Below, in pieces: positions 1 through 8,628 of a stretch of 64,000 nt of DNA. The stretch is taken from positions 1-64,000 of the forward strand of contig NZ_LIPD01000020.1 in NCBI RefSeq assembly GCF_001905545.1, written 5' to 3'. Positions within the stretch are counted from its first letter, which is position 1. Each line of letters begins with the position of its first letter. The notes below the pieces were generated by a model. It did no database searches, was not told the origin of the DNA, and was given only the letters and a program-made list of their open reading frames with translations. The position numbers and the translations under genes are program-made. Source of the stretch: Streptomyces sp. CB02056. Its GTDB lineage: Bacteria; Actinomycetota; Actinomycetes; Streptomycetales; Streptomycetaceae.

Positions 1-324
1 CTCGGCCCGCTCCAGGTCGAGGTCAAGGACGGCGTGGCCATGCTCCCGGACGGCAGCTCCATCGCCGGGTCCACGGCGACCCTCGACCGGGTGTTCCGAA
101 GAGCCCTCACCGTCGGGAGGCTGACGCTCGGCCAGGCCGTCGAGTCGCTGTCCGCCACCCCGGCCCGGCTGCTCGGCCTGGGCGACTCGATCGGCTCGCT
201 GGAGACCGGCAAGCTCGCCGACCTGGTCGTGGTCGACTCGGAGGGCTACGACCTGGTCGCGGTGATGCGCCGCGGCCGGTGGATCGTCGGCGGCGAGAGG
301 TTCTCCACCGTCGAGCCCGCCTGA
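1..324 (+). CDS. nagA: N-acetylhexosamine-6-phosphate deacetylase, C-terminal part
   Basis: The reading frame is already open at base 1 and ends at a TGA at 324, so only the last 107 codons are present. The visible part has the C-terminal amidohydrolase pattern of NagA: a helix with TLGQAVESLSATPARLLGL, then IGSLETGKLADLVVVD, then a short strand ending in RRGRWIVGG. NagA enzymes remove the acetyl group from GlcNAc-6-phosphate or GalNAc-6-phosphate in the cytoplasm. The gene runs tail to tail with the aldolase operon, which holds the remaining enzymes of an amino-sugar route, so the substrate may be GalNAc-6-phosphate (AgaA-like). The metal-binding N-terminal half lies outside the window. Confidence 0.85.
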   Translation, partial: LGPLQVEVKDGVAMLPDGSSIAGSTATLDRVFRRALTVGRLTLGQAVESLSATPARLLGLGDSIGSLETGKLADLVVVDSEGYDLVAVMRRGRWIVGGERFSTVEPA

Positions 325-333
325 GCGACGCCG

Positions 334-369
334 ACGGCCGCCCTCCCCCACGCGGGGACGGGCGGCCGT
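334..369. terminator. Bidirectional terminator between convergent genes
   Basis: A 10-bp perfect inverted repeat (ACGGCCGCCC at 334-343 and its complement at 360-369) encloses a 16-base loop that itself holds a C-run and a G-run. It lies between the stop codons of nagA (324) and the aldolase (416), where a shared terminator is expected. No U-tract follows, as is usual in streptomycetes. Confidence 0.6.
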
Positions 370-415
370 GGTGTGTCGTGGTGGTCCCGGTCGGGCCGTG
401 GGCGGTGGTGGTGGC

Positions 416-1264
416 TCAGGCCGCCGGTGCCGTCGCCTTGAGGACGCCGAGCAGCCGGGTGACCTCGGCGGCGACGGCGGCGCGGGCCGGCCCGAGGTAG
501 CGGCGGGTGTCGACCAGCCGCGCGTCGTCGGCCAGGGCCCGGCGGACGGCGGTGCTGAACACCCGGTTGAGGTGGGTGGCGATGTTCACCTTGGTCATGC
601 CGGCTTCCACGGCCGCGGTGAGGTCCCCGTCCGCCACACCCGAGGAGCCGTGCAGGACGAGCGGGACCGGCACCGCCCGGCGCAACCGTCCGATGAGCTC
701 GAAGTCCAGCGCCGCGTCGCGGGTGGGCATCGCGTGCGAGGTGCCGACGGCCACCGCGAGCGCGTCCACGCCGGCGGCGGCGACGAACGCCGCGGCCTCG
801 GCCGGATCGGTGCGCACACCCGGGGCGTGGACGCCGTCCTTGCCGCCGACCTCGCCCAGTTCGGCCTCCACCCAGACGCCCGTGGCGTGGCACCGGCGCA
901 CCACCTCGGCGGTGGCCCGCACGTTCTCCCCGTACGACAGCGCCGAAGCGTCGAACATCACCGAGGTGAAGCCCAACTCGACGGCTTGGCCGACGAGTTC
1001 CACGGAGGTGGCGTGGTCCAGGTGGACCGCGACCGGCACCCGCGCGGCCCGGGCGACGGCCAGCGTGGCGGCGCCGATCGGCCCGAGGGCGCCGTGGTAG
1101 CGCACGGCGTTCTCGCTGATCTGCAGGATCACCGGTGCACCGGCGGCCTCGGCCCCGGCGACGATCGCCTGGGCGTGCTCCAGCTGGATGACGTTGAAGG
1201 CGCCGACACCGCACGCGGCTTCGGCCGCGGCGGCGGCGATCGGGCCGGTTCCGCTCAGGGGCAT
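416..1264 (-). CDS. Class II fructose/tagatose-bisphosphate aldolase
   Basis: The 282-residue protein has the class II (zinc) aldolase layout, with an early GVGAFNVIQLEHAQ strand, the metal site in VHLDHATSVELV, an EAELGEVGGKDG segment and VLHGSSG near the C-terminal end. Members split fructose-1,6- or tagatose-1,6-bisphosphate into dihydroxyacetone phosphate and glyceraldehyde-3-phosphate. It is the last gene of the isomerase-ROK-PfkB-aldolase operon and its ATG overlaps the PfkB stop by 10 bases. With a SIS deaminase-type protein upstream, tagatose-1,6-bisphosphate is the likelier substrate (GatY/KbaY-like), but sequence alone cannot exclude fructose-bisphosphate. Confidence 0.85.
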   Translation of the reverse strand: MPLSGTGPIAAAAAEAACGVGAFNVIQLEHAQAIVAGAEAAGAPVILQISENAVRYHGALGPIGAATLAVARAARVPVAVHLDHATSVELVGQAVELGFTSVMFDASALSYGENVRATAEVVRRCHATGVWVEAELGEVGGKDGVHAPGVRTDPAEAAAFVAAAGVDALAVAVGTSHAMPTRDAALDFELIGRLRRAVPVPLVLHGSSGVADGDLTAAVEAGMTKVNIATHLNRVFSTAVRRALADDARLVDTRRYLGPARAAVAAEVTRLLGVLKATAPAA

Positions 1265-2196
1265 GGGTCGGACTCCTCGGTGGCGAAGGGGCGGACGTCC
1301 ACGCGGGACCGCAGGGCGTGGTGGAGGGCGGGGTCGAAGTCGCCGGCCAGCGGTGCGGCGACGGCGGCCGCGGACAGTGCCACGGCCTCGGCCAGCCGGT
1401 CGGGCCAGGGCTCACCGCCGACCAGGCCGAGGGTGAGCGCGGCGACCGCGGCGTCGCCCGCGCCGGTGGGGTTGCCGGCCAGCCGCTCGGGCGAGCGGGC
1501 CCGCCAACCGCCGTGCGGGGTGACGGCGACCAGGCCGTCGGCGCCGAGCGAGGCGACCACCGCACCGGCGCCCGCGGCCCGCAGCCTGCGGGCGGCGGCC
1601 ACCGGATCGGTGAGGCCGGTGGCGGCGGCGAGTTCCTCCGCGTTCGGCTTGACCAGGGCCGGTCCGGCCGCCAACGCCGTGCTCAGCGCCGTCCCGTCGG
1701 CGTCGAGCACCGCCGGGACGCCGTGCGCGTGCGCGAGCCGGAGCAGGTGGGCGTAGGCGTCCTCGGGCACGCCGCGCGGCAGGCTGCCGGAGAGGACCGC
1801 CGCCGCGGCGTGCGGCAGCAGGGTGTCGAGGTGGTCGAGGAACCGCGCCCATTCCCCGACGCCCACCACCGGGCCGGGTTCGAGCAGGATCGTGGTGTCC
1901 CCGGCGTCCTCCTCGACCACGGCCACCGTCCGCCGTGACTCGCCCGCGATCGCCAGCATGCGGTCGGCCAGGCCGGCGGACGCCAGTTCGGCGCGGATCG
2001 CCCGGCCGGTGAGGCCGCCGGTCAGGCCGGTGACCACGGTCGGGTGGCCGAGGGCGTGCAGGATCCTGGCGACGTTGACGCCCTTGCCGCCCGCGCGCTG
2101 GGCCACCGCCCGGACCCGGTTGCTGCCGTGCGGGCGCATCCGGTCCAGGTGGTGGGTGATGTCCAGGGCGGCGTTCAGGGTGACGGTGAGGATCAC
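1255..2196 (-). CDS. PfkB-family hexose-phosphate kinase (1-phosphofructokinase/tagatose-6-phosphate kinase type)
   Basis: The 313-residue ribokinase-fold protein has both PfkB signatures: GGKGVNVARILHALG near the N-terminus and GNPTGAGDAAVAAL near the C-terminus, where the Asp is the catalytic base. The opening ILTVTLNAALDITHHL is typical of the FruK/LacC subgroup, which phosphorylates fructose-1-phosphate or tagatose-6-phosphate. I chose the GTG at 2196 because it shares four bases (GTGA) with the stop of the ROK gene and fits the usual family length. Between an AgaS-like isomerase and a class II aldolase it most likely makes tagatose-1,6-bisphosphate. Confidence 0.85.
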   Translation of the reverse strand: MILTVTLNAALDITHHLDRMRPHGSNRVRAVAQRAGGKGVNVARILHALGHPTVVTGLTGGLTGRAIRAELASAGLADRMLAIAGESRRTVAVVEEDAGDTTILLEPGPVVGVGEWARFLDHLDTLLPHAAAAVLSGSLPRGVPEDAYAHLLRLAHAHGVPAVLDADGTALSTALAAGPALVKPNAEELAAATGLTDPVAAARRLRAAGAGAVVASLGADGLVAVTPHGGWRARSPERLAGNPTGAGDAAVAALTLGLVGGEPWPDRLAEAVALSAAAVAAPLAGDFDPALHHALRSRVDVRPFATEESDPCP

Positions 2197-3107
2197 GCCG
2201 CCGCTCCCTCGCCCAGAAGGTCCCGCGCGAGCAGTCCGGCACCGAAACAGCCCGCCTCGTGGCCGAGTTCGGCGGGCAGGAGCTCCGGCATCGTCTGGAA
2301 GGAGAGCCGCGCCGTCAGTGCCGTCCGCAGTGGCGCGAAGTACGGCTCGCCCGCCCGGGCGAGGCCGCCGCCGATCACGATCCGCTCGGGGTCGAGCAGC
2401 GTGATCGCGCTCGCCAGGCCGTCGGCGAGCGCGTCGACGGCCTCCCGCCAGACGGTGGCGGCCGTGCGGTCCCCGGTCGCGGCGCGCCTGCCGACCTGCT
2501 CGGCGGTGACGCCCGCCTCCCCGGTGGCGGCGGTGTAGCGGCGGGCGACGGCGGCCGCCGAGGCGAGGGTCTCCACGCAACCGCGACGGCCGCAGGCGCA
2601 CGGCTCGCCGCCGGGACGCACCACCAGGTGGCCCAGCTCGCCGGCCCGGGTGTGGCTGCCGGTGAGCGGCCGCCCGTCGACCATCAGCGCGGCGGCGATC
2701 CCGGTGCCGACGGGTACGAAGAGGAAGTCGCGGCTGCCGCGGCCGGCGCCGGCCCTGGCCTCGGCGATGCCCCCGGCCCGCACGTCGTGCCCGAACGCGA
2801 CCGGGATGCCCAGGTGTTCGGACAGCAGCTGCCGGACGGGCAGGTCCCGCCAGCCGAGGTTGGCGGCCAGCACCGCGGTGCCGGCCGCCTCGTCGACGAT
2901 GCCGGGCACGGCGATCCCCGCGGCGGCCGGGCGGAAGCGCCCGGCGAGTTCGGCGGCGCGGTCGAGGACGGTCTGGAGGACGGCCTCCGGCCCGCGTTCG
3001 GCGCGGGTGAACCAGCGCCCGGTGTGGCGGAGGCGGCCGTCCGCGGCCACCGCCGCGCCCTTGATGTGGGTTCCGCCGACGTCGAGGGCGATCGCCGTCG
3101 CGGTCAC
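2193..3107 (-). CDS. ROK-family sugar kinase
   Basis: The 304-residue protein starts with the ATP-binding DVGGTHIKGA motif and carries the ROK zinc site GELGHLVVRPGGEPCACGRRGCVE (His followed by CxCGxxGCxE). It lacks the N-terminal winged helix of ROK repressors, so it is a kinase rather than a regulator. ROK kinases phosphorylate hexoses such as glucose, GlcNAc, GalNAc or ManNAc at C6. The GTG start at 3107 overlaps the stop of the upstream isomerase gene (GTGA), and the 3' end overlaps the PfkB start in the same way, so the genes are translationally coupled. An amino-sugar substrate is inferred from the neighbours. Confidence 0.85.
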   Translation of the reverse strand: MTATAIALDVGGTHIKGAAVAADGRLRHTGRWFTRAERGPEAVLQTVLDRAAELAGRFRPAAAGIAVPGIVDEAAGTAVLAANLGWRDLPVRQLLSEHLGIPVAFGHDVRAGGIAEARAGAGRGSRDFLFVPVGTGIAAALMVDGRPLTGSHTRAGELGHLVVRPGGEPCACGRRGCVETLASAAAVARRYTAATGEAGVTAEQVGRRAATGDRTAATVWREAVDALADGLASAITLLDPERIVIGGGLARAGEPYFAPLRTALTARLSFQTMPELLPAELGHEAGCFGAGLLARDLLGEGAAA

Positions 3108-3976
3108 GGCCGGGTGAGCACGACGGAGCGGGTGAGGTTGCGCGGCTGGTCGGGGTCCAGGCCGCGGCCCTTGGCCAGTTCGACGGCGAGCCGCTGGGCG
3201 CGGATCAGGTCGGCCATCGGGTCCAGCGCGCTCACCGACAGCACGGCGCCGGTCGGCTCGACCTGGTCGACCAGCCCGGTCGGTGGCTCGCCGAAGAACC
3301 ACACCACGCTGCCGCGGCCGGTGACGCTGATCGGGCCGTGCCGGTACTCCATGGCCGGGTAGGACTCGGTCCACGACCCGGAGGCCTCGCGCAGCTTGAG
3401 GGCCGCCTCGTGGGCCAGGCCGACCGTCCAGCCGGTCCCGAGGAAGGTGAACTGGCCCGCCTCGGTGGCCCGTTCGGGCAGCGGGGCGGCCAGCGCCCGC
3501 TCGGCGTGGGCGGCCAGGTCGGCGGGGGCGAGCCCGAGGCGGCCGCGCAGCAGCGCCAGCGCGGTGGTGGCGAAGCGGGTCTGCACCACCGACTTCTCGT
3601 CGGCGAACTCCAGGTCGACCACGGTGCCGGCGGCCGTGCCGATCGGGGTGGCGAGGTCGCCGGTGAGCGCGACGGTCGGCGTCCCGCCGCAGCGCTGCAG
3701 CGCGGCGAGCACCTCGGTCGTGGTTCCCGAGCGGGTGATGGCGACGACACGGTCGTAGGCCCGGGCCGCCGGGAACTCGGAGGCCGCGAAGGCGTCGGTC
3801 TCACCGAGGCCGGCACCCTCGCGGAGGCCCGCGTACGCCTGCGCGATGTAGAGCGAGGTGCCGCAGCCGATCACGGCCACCCGTTCGCCGTGCTCGGGCA
3901 GTCCTGCGGGCTCCAGTTCCAGTGCCCTGCGCCAGCACTCCGGCTGGCTGGCGATCTCCCGTTCGACGTGACTCAT
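3104..3976 (-). CDS. SIS-domain sugar isomerase/deaminase (AgaS/GlmS isomerase-like)
   Basis: The 290-residue protein has the sugar-isomerase (SIS) fold: VIGCGTSLYIAQAYAGL as phosphate loop, VVAITRSGTTTEVLAAL as the second loop, then a second SIS lobe with FLGTGWTVGLAHEAALKLREASG and a GlmS-like YPAMEYRHGPISV segment. It has no glutaminase domain. Such stand-alone proteins include AgaS, which deaminates galactosamine-6-phosphate to tagatose-6-phosphate, and FrlB, a fructosamine-6-phosphate deglycase. The ATG at 3976 has a GAGGAGAG ribosome site. It leads the operon and faces the transporter genes. AgaS is favoured because NagA, a ROK kinase, PfkB and the aldolase are present. Confidence 0.78.
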   Translation of the reverse strand: MSHVEREIASQPECWRRALELEPAGLPEHGERVAVIGCGTSLYIAQAYAGLREGAGLGETDAFAASEFPAARAYDRVVAITRSGTTTEVLAALQRCGGTPTVALTGDLATPIGTAAGTVVDLEFADEKSVVQTRFATTALALLRGRLGLAPADLAAHAERALAAPLPERATEAGQFTFLGTGWTVGLAHEAALKLREASGSWTESYPAMEYRHGPISVTGRGSVVWFFGEPPTGLVDQVEPTGAVLSVSALDPMADLIRAQRLAVELAKGRGLDPDQPRNLTRSVVLTRP

Positions 3977-4274
3977 CTGGCTCTCCTCGCTGGGGGCATG
4001 GGCGGCGCGCTCGGGGACAGGTCCGCACCGGGCGCCGCTTTCCGCTGCAAGCATCTGCTTGAAACTGCTCTATTCATAGCCCAACGCGTCATCTGTGAGC
4101 AATACTGATCCACCGAGTGCCTTGCGGCACCCGGCCGGCGAGGCAAACTCAGTTCGGCGTATCTGCTCGATGTTGAGCAAACAGTGGTCATGCAGCGCAG
4201 CTTCGTGCAGGTCGCACCATCCCCCACCCGGGCCACCGCGGGGTCGGCCCCCACTCGCAAAGGCGGTACCAGAG
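3977..4274. promoter_or_regulatory. Divergent control region for the sugar operon and importer
   Basis: This 298-base gap between divergent start codons must hold both promoters. It is less GC-rich around 4050-4190. An imperfect palindrome, TGCTC-6-GAGCA, lies at 4164-4179. Related half-sites recur: TGCTC at 4066-4070 and GAGCA at 4097-4101. The word TGAGCAA also appears at 4096-4102 and 4174-4180. This is the layout expected of an operator for a GntR- or DeoR-type sugar repressor, but no regulator gene is visible in the window. Confidence 0.4.
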
Positions 4275-5534
4275 ATGAAGCGGCGCCTTTTCGCCCTGTC
4301 CGCGGCCACCCTGGCCGGAACGCTCGCACTGTCCGGATGCGGCAAGGGCTCGGCCTCCGGTTCGACCTCCGCCGACGGGGTGACGACGATCAGGTTCGTC
4401 GCCGCCGACTACGGTTCCAACGGCCAGAACCCGAGTCAGGCGTACTGGCAGGGCGTGATCTCGGCCTTCGAGCAGCAGAACCCCGAGATCAAGGTCGACC
4501 TCCAGGTCATCAACTGGAACGACATCGACACCCAGGTCAAGACGATGGTGCAGAACGGCAACCAGCCGGACGTCCTGCAGACCGGCGGCTACGCGGACTT
4601 CGCCAAGAACGGCCAGCTCTACCCGGCCCAGGAGGTCCTCTCCGGCAGCACCGCGGCGGACCTACTCCCCGCGATGGCGCAGGCCGGCGAGCAGGACGGC
4701 ACCCGGTACGGCATCCCGTTCATCTCCAGCGCCCGGATGTTCCTGTTCAACAACGAGCTCTTCAGGAAGGCCGGCCTCGACCCGGCCGCCCCGCCCAGGA
4801 CCTGGGCCGACCTCACCACCGCCGCCACCGCGCTGAAGAACGCCGGCGTGGAGATCCCGCTCGGCGTGCCGCTGGGCAAGGAGGAGGCGCAGGGCGAGTC
4901 GTTCATCTGGATGCTGGAGAACCACGGCGGCTACCAGGACGCCAAGGGCCGGTACAGCATCAACTCGCAGGCCAACGTCGACACCTTCGGGCAGCTCAAG
5001 AGCTGGGTGGACGCCGGCCTGACCGAGCAGAGCCCGGCCTCCGTCAACCGCACCGACCTGGCCAAGGACTTCGCCTCCGGCAAGGTCGGCATGCTCAACG
5101 GCATCCCCACCCAGCTGAACGACCTCAAGGGCATGGACGTCACCTGGACCGCGATGCCCAGCAAGGACGGCACCGGAAAGGCCACCCTCGGCGTCGCCGA
5201 CTGGATGATGGCCTTCAGGAAGGGCGGCCACAAGGAACAGATCAAGGCCTTCCTCGACTTCGCCTACGGCCGGGACAACGCGGTGAGGTTCGACAAGGAG
5301 TACAGCCTGCTGCCGGTCACCCGGTCCGCGCTCACCGCGCTCCAGGCAGACCCGGACGAGCAGGCCCTGGCACCGTTCCTGCAGATCCTGCCCACCGCCA
5401 CGTTCTACCCCCTCAGCGACCCGACCTGGCCGGCGGTCTCCGCGCAGATCAAGACGCAGATCGGCAGCGCGGTCAGCGACCCGAAGAAGACCCTCGACGC
5501 GCTCCAGAAGGCCGCGCAGCAGGCCGGTGAGTGA
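4275..5534 (+). CDS. Sugar ABC transporter substrate-binding lipoprotein
   Basis: The 419-residue protein begins with a lipoprotein signal (KRR, a hydrophobic stretch, then LSGC with the lipid-anchoring Cys at residue 22) and continues as a family 1 extracellular solute-binding protein. Typical segments are an IVINWNDIDTQVKTMVQNG-like strand, DVLQTGGYADF and GIPFISSARMFLFNNELF. It would capture a sugar outside the cell and pass it to the two permeases immediately downstream. The ATG at 4275 was chosen because earlier in-frame starts would bury the signal sequence. No ATPase gene follows, so it probably uses a shared MsiK-type ATPase encoded elsewhere, which is common in streptomycetes. Confidence 0.9.
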   Translation: MKRRLFALSAATLAGTLALSGCGKGSASGSTSADGVTTIRFVAADYGSNGQNPSQAYWQGVISAFEQQNPEIKVDLQVINWNDIDTQVKTMVQNGNQPDVLQTGGYADFAKNGQLYPAQEVLSGSTAADLLPAMAQAGEQDGTRYGIPFISSARMFLFNNELFRKAGLDPAAPPRTWADLTTAATALKNAGVEIPLGVPLGKEEAQGESFIWMLENHGGYQDAKGRYSINSQANVDTFGQLKSWVDAGLTEQSPASVNRTDLAKDFASGKVGMLNGIPTQLNDLKGMDVTWTAMPSKDGTGKATLGVADWMMAFRKGGHKEQIKAFLDFAYGRDNAVRFDKEYSLLPVTRSALTALQADPDEQALAPFLQILPTATFYPLSDPTWPAVSAQIKTQIGSAVSDPKKTLDALQKAAQQAGE

Positions 5535-5565
5535 CCCGGACGAGCGAACAAGGAATCCCGACACC

Positions 5566-6540
5566 GTGTCATTCCCCAGCAGCACAGACGCCCGGCCCGG
5601 CGAACCCGCCCGGCCGGCCGCGCCGCCGAGGCGTCCGTCGGCCCCGGGCCCCGCACCCGGGCGCCGTGCCCTGTTCGAACGGCTCGGGCCACTGCCGTGG
5701 CTGGCCCCGGCCATCGTGCTCATCCTCGGCGTGGTCGTGTGGCCGGTCGTCGAGATGGTCGCCACCTCACTGCGGAAGATCGACACCACCGGCACCGACC
5801 ACGGCCCGGCCGGCCTGGTCAAGTACCGCAAGCTCTTCGGAGACCCCCGCCTGGCCGGAGTGCTGACCTGGACCGTCGTCTGGACGGTCGTCGTCGTCGG
5901 CCTGACCATGCTGATCTCGCTCGCGCTGGCGCAGTTGTTCAACCGGAACTTCCCCGGCCGTCGCGTCACCCGCTGGGCGCTCGTCGCGCCCTGGGCCGCC
6001 TCCGTACTGATGACGGCGATCGGCTTCCGCTGGATGCTCGACCAGGTCGCCGGCGTGTTCAACCGGCTGCTGCTCGACCTCGGCCTGATCGACCGCTCCC
6101 AGGCCTGGCTCGGCGACGCCGCCCACGCGAAGCCCTGGCTGGTGCTCGTCGCCGTCTTCGTCTCACTGCCGTTCACCACCTACACCCTGCTGGCCGGCCT
6201 GCAGACCATCCCCGAGGAGGTCCACGAGGCCGCCAGGGTCGACGGCGCCACGCCCTGGCAGACCTACCGCAAGGTGACCCTGCCGCTGCTGCGCCCGGCC
6301 TTCCTGGTCGGTCTGGTGATCAACCTGATCAACGTCTTCAACTCCTTCCCGGTCATCTGGGGCATGACCCAGGGCGGCCCGAACGCCGACACCGCCACCA
6401 CCACCGTGTTCATGTACATGTTGCGCGGCTACGACGTCGCCGAGTCCGCCGCGATGTCCGTGGTCAACTTCGTCGTCGTGGTCCTCATGGTGGCCGTCTT
6501 CCTCAAGGTCAGCCGCTGGAACGGGGAGGAGGGCCGGTGA
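5566..6540 (+). CDS. Sugar ABC transporter permease (MalF-like)
   Basis: This is a six-helix membrane protein with the conserved cytoplasmic EAA loop (EAARVDGATPWQTYRKVTLPLLRP), which docks the ATPase. Membrane segments begin around PWLAPAIVLILGVVVWPVVEM. I prefer the GTG at 5566, 11 bases after AAGGA; an earlier in-frame GTG at 5527 overlaps the stop of the binding-protein gene and would add 13 residues. The 3' end overlaps the next permease gene by four bases. The usual role is one half of the translocation pore of a CUT1-type sugar importer. Confidence 0.88.
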   Translation: MSFPSSTDARPGEPARPAAPPRRPSAPGPAPGRRALFERLGPLPWLAPAIVLILGVVVWPVVEMVATSLRKIDTTGTDHGPAGLVKYRKLFGDPRLAGVLTWTVVWTVVVVGLTMLISLALAQLFNRNFPGRRVTRWALVAPWAASVLMTAIGFRWMLDQVAGVFNRLLLDLGLIDRSQAWLGDAAHAKPWLVLVAVFVSLPFTTYTLLAGLQTIPEEVHEAARVDGATPWQTYRKVTLPLLRPAFLVGLVINLINVFNSFPVIWGMTQGGPNADTATTTVFMYMLRGYDVAESAAMSVVNFVVVVLMVAVFLKVSRWNGEEGR

Positions 6541-7385
6541 CCACCCCGCAGTCGCCGCCGGCGAAGCACCGCCCGCGCGCACGGACCGTCCTGCTCACCG
6601 CGCTGGCCTGGGCGCTCGCCGCTCTCTTCGTGCTCCCGTACGTCGAGATGCTGATCACCGGCGGACGCCCGGCCGGCCAGCTGCGGGACAACTCCTACCT
6701 GCCGACGCACTTCGACTTCTCCGCCTTCACCAGGGTCTGGACGGACACCACGCTCGGCCAGAACCTGCGGACCACCCTGCTGGTGGCCGGAGGCTCGACG
6801 CTGCTGGTGCTGCTGGTCGCCCTGCCCGCCGCGTACTACACCGCCCGGGTGCGCTTCCGCGGCCGCAGGGCCTTCCTGCTGCTGGTGCTGGTCACCCAGA
6901 TGTTCCAGCCCACCGCCCTTCAGGTCGGCCTCTACCGGGAGTTCTTCGCACTGGACCTGCTGGACACCCCGATCGTCCTGGTGCTCGCCAACGCCGCCTT
7001 CAACCTGGCCTTCGCGATCTGGATCCTGAGCGCCTACATCGGCTCCATCCCCAGGGAGCTGGAGGAGGCCGCGATGATCGACGGCAATGGGCGCATGGGC
7101 GCGCTGTTCCGTGTCACCCTGCCGCTGGCGCTGCCCGGCGTGGTCACCGCCGTGATCTTCACGTTCATCTCGGCCTGGAACGAGTTCATCATGGGCCTGA
7201 CCCTCACCAACTCGCCCGACCGGCAGCCGCTCACGGTCGGCATCAACAACATGATCGGCGCCTACAGCGTGCAGTGGAACTACGTGTTCGCCGCCTCGCT
7301 GGTGGCCATCGTGCCGGTCGTCGTCCTGTTCGCGGTGATCGAGCGCCACGTCGTCTCCGGGCTCACCGCAGGCTCGGTCAAGTAG
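6537..7385 (+). CDS. Sugar ABC transporter permease (MalG-like)
   Basis: The 282-residue membrane protein has the MalG-type arrangement: an N-terminal helix, a periplasmic stretch, then a cluster of helices and an EAA loop (EEAAMIDGNGRMGALFRVTLPLALPG). Translation starts at a GTG sharing GTGA with the stop of the preceding permease gene. It completes the importer's membrane pore. The gene ends just before a strong hairpin shared with the convergent biosynthetic operon, so the sugar region stops here. Confidence 0.88.
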   Translation: MTTPQSPPAKHRPRARTVLLTALAWALAALFVLPYVEMLITGGRPAGQLRDNSYLPTHFDFSAFTRVWTDTTLGQNLRTTLLVAGGSTLLVLLVALPAAYYTARVRFRGRRAFLLLVLVTQMFQPTALQVGLYREFFALDLLDTPIVLVLANAAFNLAFAIWILSAYIGSIPRELEEAAMIDGNGRMGALFRVTLPLALPGVVTAVIFTFISAWNEFIMGLTLTNSPDRQPLTVGINNMIGAYSVQWNYVFAASLVAIVPVVVLFAVIERHVVSGLTAGSVK

Positions 7386-7394
7386 CCGGCGCGC

Positions 7395-7436
7395 CGCGCC
7401 GCCCCGCCGCGAGGCCGCGTTCCGCGGGGCGGCGCG
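7395..7436. terminator. Bidirectional terminator between importer and biosynthetic operon
   Basis: A perfect 13-bp GC inverted repeat (7395-7407 and 7424-7436) with a 16-base loop lies between the convergent stops at 7385 and 7450. It marks the left border of the biosynthetic cluster. Confidence 0.75.
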
Positions 7437-7449
7437 TCCGCCGGCCCGG

Positions 7450-8628
7450 TCACCGGTCGGCCGGGACCTCCGATCCGGTGGCGCCGGGCGGGGTCGCGCG
7501 CGAGCCGAGGAGCTGGGCGACCGGGTCGGCGCTGCCCGAGGCGCTCAGCTCCTGCACCAGCTCGCAGTTCCTGGCGACCCGGCCGGCGACCCAGTCGCGC
7601 AGCCACCCGGACAGCTTGGGGAGCGGCAGGTCGGACGGGGCCAGCCCGGTGAGCACGCACCCGGTCGCCGCCGCCCCGCCGACGTTGACCACTACGTCCG
7701 GCAGGACGGTGTGGCCGGCCTCGCGCAGCAGTCGGCGGGCCGGTTCGGTGCAGCTCAGGTTTCCGCCCTCGACCACCAGGCGGGCCCGGACCGCCGGCAC
7801 CGCCTCCTCGTCGACCGCGGCGGGGGAGGCCGCCAGCACCAGCACGTCGGCGTCGACGTGCAGCCAGGCCTGCCCGGGCCCGTGAACCGTGACCCGGGCG
7901 GGCAGCCGGCTCCGGTCGATCGTGCCGTCGCTGCTGGTGAGCGCGGTGAGTTCGGCGACGGGCAGTCCGCGCTGGTCCTCGACGGTGCCCAGGACGTCGG
8001 CCACCGCCACCACCAGGTGGCCGTGGGCGGCCAGGTGGTCGGCCACCGCGCGCCCGACGGTGCCGAAGCCCTGGATCGCGACGCGCTGCGGGGTCCGCGC
8101 ACCGGAGGCGCGCAGGGCGCCGAGCACCGCGACGGCCACGCCGAACCCGGTGATGTCGGCCATGTGGTCCCACAGTTCGGCCCAGCCGACGGTGAGGCGG
8201 GTGGTGCCGGGGCGGCGGGTGACGTCGTACCCGGCGGCCTCGAAGGCCTGCCGCCGGTCGGCGTAGGTGGTGCCCTGGTCGCAGCCCAGGTACACCCCGC
8301 CGTGCAGCAGCGGGGCCGCGGCGCGGCCGAACTCCCGCATCACCGCCCGCCGTTCGACAGCGGCGCCGGGATCGGGGGCGATGCCGGCCTTGGCGCCGCC
8401 GATGGGCAGGCCGACCAGCGCCAGCTTGTGGGTCATTGCCCGGGCGAGCCCGGCCAGCTCCCGCTCGGTCACCGTCGGGGTCATCCTGGTGCCGCCCATG
8501 GCCAGGCCGTCGACCATGGAGTCGACGACGACCCAGCCCCGGGCCCGGCACTCCGGGAGGTTCAGGGTGGTGGAGAGCACGGGCCCGGTCGCGGGGCGCG
8601 CACCGTGCGGCGCGAGCGTCCGGCTCAC
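7450..8628 (-). CDS. Glu/Leu/Phe/Val dehydrogenase-family protein
   Basis: The 392-residue protein matches the amino-acid dehydrogenase family. It has the substrate and catalytic segments MTHKLALVGLPIGGAKAGI (both Lys present) and GCDQGTTYAD (catalytic Asp), and the NAD-binding GFGTVGRAVADHLAAHG followed by an acidic VAD. These enzymes interconvert an amino acid and its 2-oxo acid with NAD(P)H and ammonia in the cytoplasm. It is the last gene of the ten-gene operon, and its GTG overlaps the mbtH-like stop (GTGA), so it probably supplies or degrades an unusual amino acid for the pathway. Substrate specificity cannot be read from the sequence. Confidence 0.82.
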   Translation of the reverse strand: MSRTLAPHGARPATGPVLSTTLNLPECRARGWVVVDSMVDGLAMGGTRMTPTVTERELAGLARAMTHKLALVGLPIGGAKAGIAPDPGAAVERRAVMREFGRAAAPLLHGGVYLGCDQGTTYADRRQAFEAAGYDVTRRPGTTRLTVGWAELWDHMADITGFGVAVAVLGALRASGARTPQRVAIQGFGTVGRAVADHLAAHGHLVVAVADVLGTVEDQRGLPVAELTALTSSDGTIDRSRLPARVTVHGPGQAWLHVDADVLVLAASPAAVDEEAVPAVRARLVVEGGNLSCTEPARRLLREAGHTVLPDVVVNVGGAAATGCVLTGLAPSDLPLPKLSGWLRDWVAGRVARNCELVQELSASGSADPVAQLLGSRATPPGATGSEVPADR

